In this document: piece by piece, positions 59,991 through 64,000 of the stretch
How positions within the stretch are numbered: the first letter of the stretch is position 1
Layout of the letters: each line of letters begins with the position of its first letter
Origin: Parelaphostrongylus tenuis
Lineage: Eukaryota > Nematoda > Chromadorea > Rhabditida > Metastrongylidae
Length of the DNA stretch: 64,000 nucleotides
Reading direction: 5' to 3'
Assembly: GCA_019055375.1 (NCBI GenBank)
Contig: JAHQIW010006337.1
Span: 62,001-126,000, forward strand
The notes under the pieces: model-generated
What the model was told of the DNA's origin: nothing
Database searches by the model: none
The model's input: the letters and a program-made list of their open reading frames with translations, nothing else
Translations under genes and position numbers: made by a program

Positions 59991-60420
59991 TTAACCAGCT
60001 GGGTCTGTCGTTTCAGGCGTTGCGCAGTGGTGGGTAGTTTGCATTGGCACATTGAAAAAAGATACTTGGAGTGCCCATTTGCACTGATAGTGTGAGCCCC
60101 AGAAAAAAGCAACTGTTCTGGCTTAGCTGTTTTGTTCGGTGGAGTCCCGAGATAAGCCTAGTCAGGGCTTTCTCAGGTCGCCACCACATTAGAGCAGTCG
60201 CCGGCTCTTGTGCATCAGAGGGAGATTACAACTTTGTGACTAGTAGCCACCAAAACAGTGGTCATTCTCAATACGGTTGCTCTTAGCTCGACTTTCCGAT
60301 TGGAAACGGAACTCGTTCTCAATCTGGAAAGCTTTGTTGGCTCCAGACCCACAATGGAAATATAGGGATTTATTTGGTAAATTGAGCTCTGAAAAGACAT
60401 CAAATAATTAATTGATGAAC
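59991..60420. repeat. GC-richer dispersed repeat block
   Basis: More GC-rich than its surroundings. Its right part (60.34-60.41 kb) matches 14.06-14.11 kb (TTTATTTrGTAAATTGAG context). GGGTCGGTAAGC near 59890 and CAGCTGGGTCTGTCG near 60000 are similar. Class unknown. Confidence 0.4.
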
Positions 60421-62040
60421 TCCGCAATTTTCTTATTTAGCAAGTATGATACTACCTCGTACTTGTTGATTAGAAAAAATCACGTCGTTACTCAGCCAAT
60501 GCCGGGATTAGTCGATAGTGTCCTTGTGAACTGCTTTAAGATATACCATTGATTGATGGAATGATGGAAAATCACAGTAAAGACTCATATGGAGGGGTTT
60601 TTTTGGATAGAGAACGCTCAGTTGTCGAAAAATATTTTGCGTTCGGAGTGCGCTGTTCAGATATCAAAACGGATTTTTTGGTATTACACTGTAAACTTTG
60701 ACCACGGTATGACACTCGCAGCAGCCGCCATGCTCAAATTTGACCACCGTCATGGACGATTGTTGCACAGCAGAGAGACGAATAGAATATGTGCTGGGTT
60801 TCGCACAATTAGTCAAGATGGAACGTTCCAGTATCAAGTATCAAGTAAGTACATAGAGAACTTTTGAATCTAAGTAAACTTTGCCGCGACGAAAAATTGA
60901 ACATCACTTCATCGACTTGTGTAGAAGTATTTTTGGTGAAACGGACACCAAGTTGTATAAGAAATTCCCTATTTTTCATTAGGAAAGCCACATAAACTAA
61001 TTATAACGCCTTTCTAACTTCTTCAAGAATTCTTTCAACTATATTGTAAGATTATTTGATAACACATTATCTACACTGTGACATCAATCATCTGCATCTA
61101 CAGATGGCAACGAGTTTGAAATCACGCCATGAATCTCGCATGCACCGTGATGTTCGAAATAGACCACCATGGAAGAATTGCGCGAGAGAAAAACGAATGA
61201 AAACTATGCGCGCGCTCGCACTACCAGTGAAGACGGGAGGCTTAAGTATTCAAGTAAGATTTATCTACACTCTACTACTTTTTGAGGAATTGTATATGAA
61301 GAATTTTCAGTGTATATTCGGAGTAATTTTGATTGCATCCTTAAGTTTAGGAGTAATTTTCTCTGGAAGAATATGTGTTACTTACAATGAATAATTATTT
61401 CTTTCACAAAAAATAATTGAAGATATTTGAAGAGATGCGAGCCGGATGAGGTACAGAAAATCTTCTCGTGGGCACAATGAACCGAAGAATCAAGCACAGC
61501 ACGTAGAAGTACTACACATAACTAATGAGAAAGGATGTAGTGGTGAATAATATTCATAAAAGACTTTACGTGGACAATAAAAAGTTGCTACCCGTGATAG
61601 AATGGAACAAAGTCTCTTCTACCACTCTATGGAGGTTCCACCTTCTAAATACTCTAGTCTCTAAAAATTGCTGGAGTTTATCGATGAAGCGGCATCAGTG
61701 CAATATGCAGTGACATTTTTGACAAACAATTCATTATTTTGTTGCTGTTTTTAGCATGTTTCAAATAAAGACAGACCTATTGAAGTTTCTTATAACTTAT
61801 TGTTTACTGACGATTAAATCTACTTTAGTAGTGATAAGAATCTAAATATAATTAAAACTACCATATTGTCATTGTAGCGCGACTGATTTACCGCGATGTC
61901 GAGCCGCATGCCACGTAAAAGATCAACTTAGGACTCACCGAGTGATTTTTAATTTCACGTCTAGTAGCATCCATGGAATACGTGGTAATAGCCTAATTCT
62001 TGTAAATATATGCTCTTATTAGTATAACATAAACGAATTT
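60421..62040 (-). other. Intron part, no element seen
   Basis: AT-rich. A 112-codon plus frame (61056-61394) with a hydrophobic tail shows no recognisable motif and no splice support. Confidence 0.45.
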
Positions 62041-62043
62041 TAT

Positions 62044-62465
62044 TAGGCCATTTTTATAAGTTTTGGTACTAGAAGCAATAAACACCGAATTTACTAATCA
62101 GAAGTGATTTAAGACTGCATGATTTTACTTGCCCATACTTGCTTTGAGATGGAGCTGTTCTGGGAACAATGTCGCTTGCTACTCATACACGTATGGCACG
62201 TAAAGGAAGATGCAAGCGAAGGATGGCAAAAGATTAATGCAGCTTAAGGTGATGATACGGTTGCAGAAAGGACGCTTAGGGGAGTGGTTCGCGAAGTTCA
62301 AAGCTGAAGAGAACAGTCTAGAGGTACAGTCGCGCTCATACCGCTGACAGAAAGCGCAAAAAAAAAAGTGCGCAATTGAACGACACTAAAATGACTCACT
62401 TTCAATTCTTACTGATTTAAGTTTGGTGTTTATTACTCTAGTGCCAAAACTTATGGAACGACCTA
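62044..62465 (+). mobile_element. Mariner derivative, second copy of the 22.2-kb family
   Basis: TIRs TAGGCCATTTTTATAAGTTT (left) and TAGGTCGTTCCATAAGTTTT (right, read inward) bound about 420 bp. The plus strand has a degenerate transposase start (WEQCRLLLIHVWHV...GDDTVAERTL) matching the 22.2-kb element. Non-autonomous. Confidence 0.72.
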
Positions 62466-62679
62466 ATGATAGCAACATACAGGTGACACCACATCATTGT
62501 CACATTATAGTGAAGTTAAAAAAAACAACAAGCAGAGTCAAAAATGTAACAAAATTATAAAGCTATGCGAATCGAATGTTATTAATCGAGCTTATGCGCA
62601 AAATCGTTCATCCCACTTTTATTTACGATCTGAGCAAATGACACCCCATGATCTTATTCTTGCTTTATATGCGGTATAT

Positions 62680-62810
62680 TTAAATACATATGTGTACATA
62701 CATATTTACATACGTACATGTCTGTAAATATATACATGTGTGTACACATACATATGCATATATATATGCATGTATATATACATATGTAAACATTTATATA
62801 TATGCATTAA
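62680..62810. repeat. CATA/TA microsatellite
   Basis: Alternating CATA, TACA and TATA units, intronic. Confidence 0.85.
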
Positions 62811-63221
62811 TTTGTTTATTTACTTATTCACTTTTACATTTCGGTAACTGACGGTGCACCATTATCATATGGGGGTTTGGTCTCATAATCATGTATTTAC
62901 AGATCAATTAGAATACGCTCTTACGAAAAATTTGGAAAACCAGAAAAACCATGATACATTAATTACAAAGACTACTGCAAGAATTTTAACGAAAAAACCT
63001 AACAAAACGAGAAATACGCTTCCACATCTAGCTCAGAGAAAGATTTCAGCAGTTCAATATCCAAAATGTTTTCCATGCTCCGAACATTTCATTTCTCAGT
63101 TTTCGAGTTTGCGCAAATATATCTCAATTTAGAATTCTTATTGCGAACATTACCATTTTTCGTAGCCTTTTCACTAATAGAATCGCATAAAAAAGAGAAA
63201 AAAGAATCCAAAAAGTCGCAC
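62811..63221 (-). other. Intron part next to the 63.2-kb exon, nothing seen
   Basis: Contains the 5' splice site at 63221-63220. Two plus-strand open frames here show no known motif. Confidence 0.45.
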
Positions 63222-63344
63222 CATAGATCATGGTCCTGCGACGAAGACGTTTGCGTCGACGATCACTCTCGTTGATCGAATCGGCTCGCTGTAGCAGTGT
63301 ACGGCCAGGAAGCAGACCGCTACCCGAACCACTTCGACTCATCA
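63222..63344 (-). CDS. kin-4: MAST gene, basic N-terminal exon
   Basis: The exon has 123 bp: two bases, 40 codons, one base. The acceptor is ATATCCAG (AG at 63346-63345) and the donor is GTGCGA at 63221. The product begins MSRSGSGSGLLPGRTLLQ and ends in the very basic run DRRRKRLRRRTMIY, which looks like a nuclear-localisation or acidic-lipid binding patch (inference). Incoming and outgoing phases match the exons at 63553-63715 and 35247-35389. The intron to the previous exon is only 208 bp, whereas the following intron is about 27.8 kb. Confidence 0.68.
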
Positions 63345-63552
63345 CTGGATATATAGCATTATTTGCAAAAAATTGCAGCAGCAGTTTTTGGCAGAGTGAC
63401 TACTATTATCTCGATACATCAAAAAACTCATGAAACTTTGAGAGCCATCCATCTCCCAAGATCTGAATGTAACATTGCCTAAAAGTTTCTCGGAGTCTTG
63501 GCCTCATCTTATCAAGCATCTCCAAAAAAACTTGTGCTTTAAAAAGACCCAC
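63345..63552 (-). other. Short intron between first two Ser/Arg-rich exons
   Basis: This 208-bp AT-rich intron runs from a GT at 63552 to an AG at 63345 on the minus strand. I see no element inside it. Confidence 0.6.
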
Positions 63553-63715
63553 AATGAAGCGCTCCGAGACGGCTTCCACTCGACGATCTGTTCATTATCG
63601 GCGACATGACTGGTGTAGAGGAACGTGATCCACTAGCCAAACTTCGTCGAGGAACACTTACACTACCACCGCTTCCACGCCACAGTGCTGAGTCACTGTT
63701 TTCGGAATCCGAACC
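63553..63715 (-). CDS. kin-4: MAST gene, Ser/Arg-rich N-terminal exon
   Basis: The exon has 163 bp, or 54 codons plus one base. The acceptor is TTTGAG (AG at 63717-63716), a form also used by the 5396 and 515 exons. The donor is GTGGGT at 63552. The product starts GSDSENSDSALWRGSGG and includes PRRSLASGSRSS and MNRSSSGSRLGALH, a disordered Ser/Arg-rich segment. The spare T joins TG of the next exon to give Leu, so the phases agree. An open frame also exists on the plus strand here (see rejected). I prefer minus because the phase fits, the composition fits and the strand matches the MAST exons. Function is inferred: a flexible, phosphorylatable N-terminus. Confidence 0.68.
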
Positions 63716-63965
63716 CTCAAATGAGACGATGAGATTGAGACTTCAAGTAGGTTCGCTTATAAAAACCTAATTAGAGAATTATACAAACTTTCTTTAAGAA
63801 AAGGAAAGTTTAAAGTGAGATCAGTTGATATCAAACCACGTTTAATAGACAATAAATATGATCGCCCACCCTAAAAAATTTTTCTCCTGGAAAACTGTGA
63901 CTTCCCATGAATTTTCCATGAAAAGTGGTGCAAATATAAATCCAAACCTAAGGAGGAGAGTTTAC

Positions 63966-64000
63966 GTAATCCCAAGGCCGTGGACGATTTCTGTAATGTT
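63966..64000 (-). CDS. kin-4: MAST gene, tentative partial upstream exon
   Basis: This is a short stretch cut by the right edge. In one minus frame it reads HYRNRPRPWDY and ends at a GTAAAC donor (GT at 63965-63964) in phase 0. That matches the phase 0 start of the next exon at 63715. It is basic and proline-containing like the exons that follow. Only about 11 codons are visible, so this could be chance; it is listed because phase and donor both fit. Confidence 0.35.

Larger units (their letters stand above)
1..64000 (-). other. kin-4: MAST-family kinase gene (N-terminal half), spans whole window
   Basis: A single minus-strand gene runs across both window edges. The identification rests on motifs that occur together in order only in microtubule-associated Ser/Thr (MAST) kinases: RRWSLASLPS, RPRSRSL, VYKERFPK, the helical DUF1908 region and RPARLLECL followed by EFDPDEFYHLLEEAEG. 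MAST kinases are cytosolic AGC-type kinases with a DUF1908 domain, a kinase domain and a PDZ domain, and they associate with microtubules and with PTEN-like partners (family knowledge). Only the Ser-rich N-terminus and DUF1908 are here; kinase and PDZ must lie beyond position 1. Intron lengths range from about 63 bp to about 27.8 kb. The symbol is that of the single C. elegans family member and is an orthology inference. Confidence 0.9.

Noticed and set aside
60215..60427. Minus frame reading VGLEPTKLSRLRTSSVSNR
   Set aside because: It resembles the chance products often seen from GC-rich repeats; the block itself is annotated as a dispersed repeat.
63554..63750. Plus-strand open frame (PLDDLFIIGDMTGVEER..., ending in a GTAGGT) opposite the minus-strand exon
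   Set aside because: It is antisense to an exon whose phase joins its neighbour. I recognise no protein, and no matching plus-strand exon was found nearby.
1..64000. CRISPR arrays, rRNA genes, operons with ribosome binding sites
   Set aside because: None seen; exon-intron structure and repeats show this is eukaryotic nuclear DNA.

Overview
The window is eukaryotic, AT-rich nuclear DNA with GT-AG introns and a dense load of decayed transposons. It most likely comes from a nematode, probably a parasitic clade V species. That placement is an inference from the short exons, the mariner and Penelope-type elements and the identity of the one gene found; nothing in the sequence names the species.

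Nearly the whole window is one gene read on the minus strand: the N-terminal half of a microtubule-associated serine/threonine kinase (MAST family; C. elegans orthologue KIN-4). I could splice it by hand because the exon phases agree across most junctions. In transcript order the exons are: a partial exon at 63966-64000 (tentative), 63553-63715, 63222-63344, 35247-35389, 18221-18571, 11204-11502, 7667-7842, 5900-6023, 5254-5396, 5034-5112, 4415-4537, 2625-2714, 1194-1289, 579-680, 404-515 and 1-18 (running off the left edge). The right half encodes a low-complexity Ser/Arg/Pro-rich N-terminal region. The left 8 kb encodes the MAST signature motifs (RRWSLASLPS, RPRSRSL, VYKERFPK) and the complete helical pre-kinase domain (DUF1908), ending just before the kinase domain. 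Kinase, PDZ and C-terminus lie outside the window to the left. Introns reach about 27.8 kb and 16.7 kb. A possible alternative first exon lies at 40588-40702.

The introns are a transposon graveyard. (1) Several short elements carry hammerhead self-cleaving ribozyme motifs at both ends in inverted orientation: 6.1-6.7, 15.1-16.1, 20.9-21.8 and 36.7-37.5 kb, with a remnant at 26.9-27.2 kb. Cores range from perfect to decayed, and stem I shows a compensatory base change. (2) A near-perfect 400-bp inverted repeat at 55.54-56.39 kb holds the 3' end of a Penelope-like element (C-terminal endonuclease-region ORF) followed by a related hammerhead-like motif. Further Penelope fragments lie at 3.4 and 51.9 kb. 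(3) At least six mariner-type copies or derivatives occur (14.5, 22.2, 22.8-24.1, 24.3-24.7, 31.3, 44.8-46.1 and 62.0 kb), with a terminal-repeat fragment at 42.7 kb. (4) Smaller items are a piggyBac-like MITE (7.07-7.60 kb), a tRNA-derived palindrome (16.46-16.74 kb), other foldback elements, a four-copy ORF-like repeat lying always on the minus strand, and many TA/CATA microsatellites. I see no independent protein-coding gene, rRNA, CRISPR array or convincing functional tRNA.
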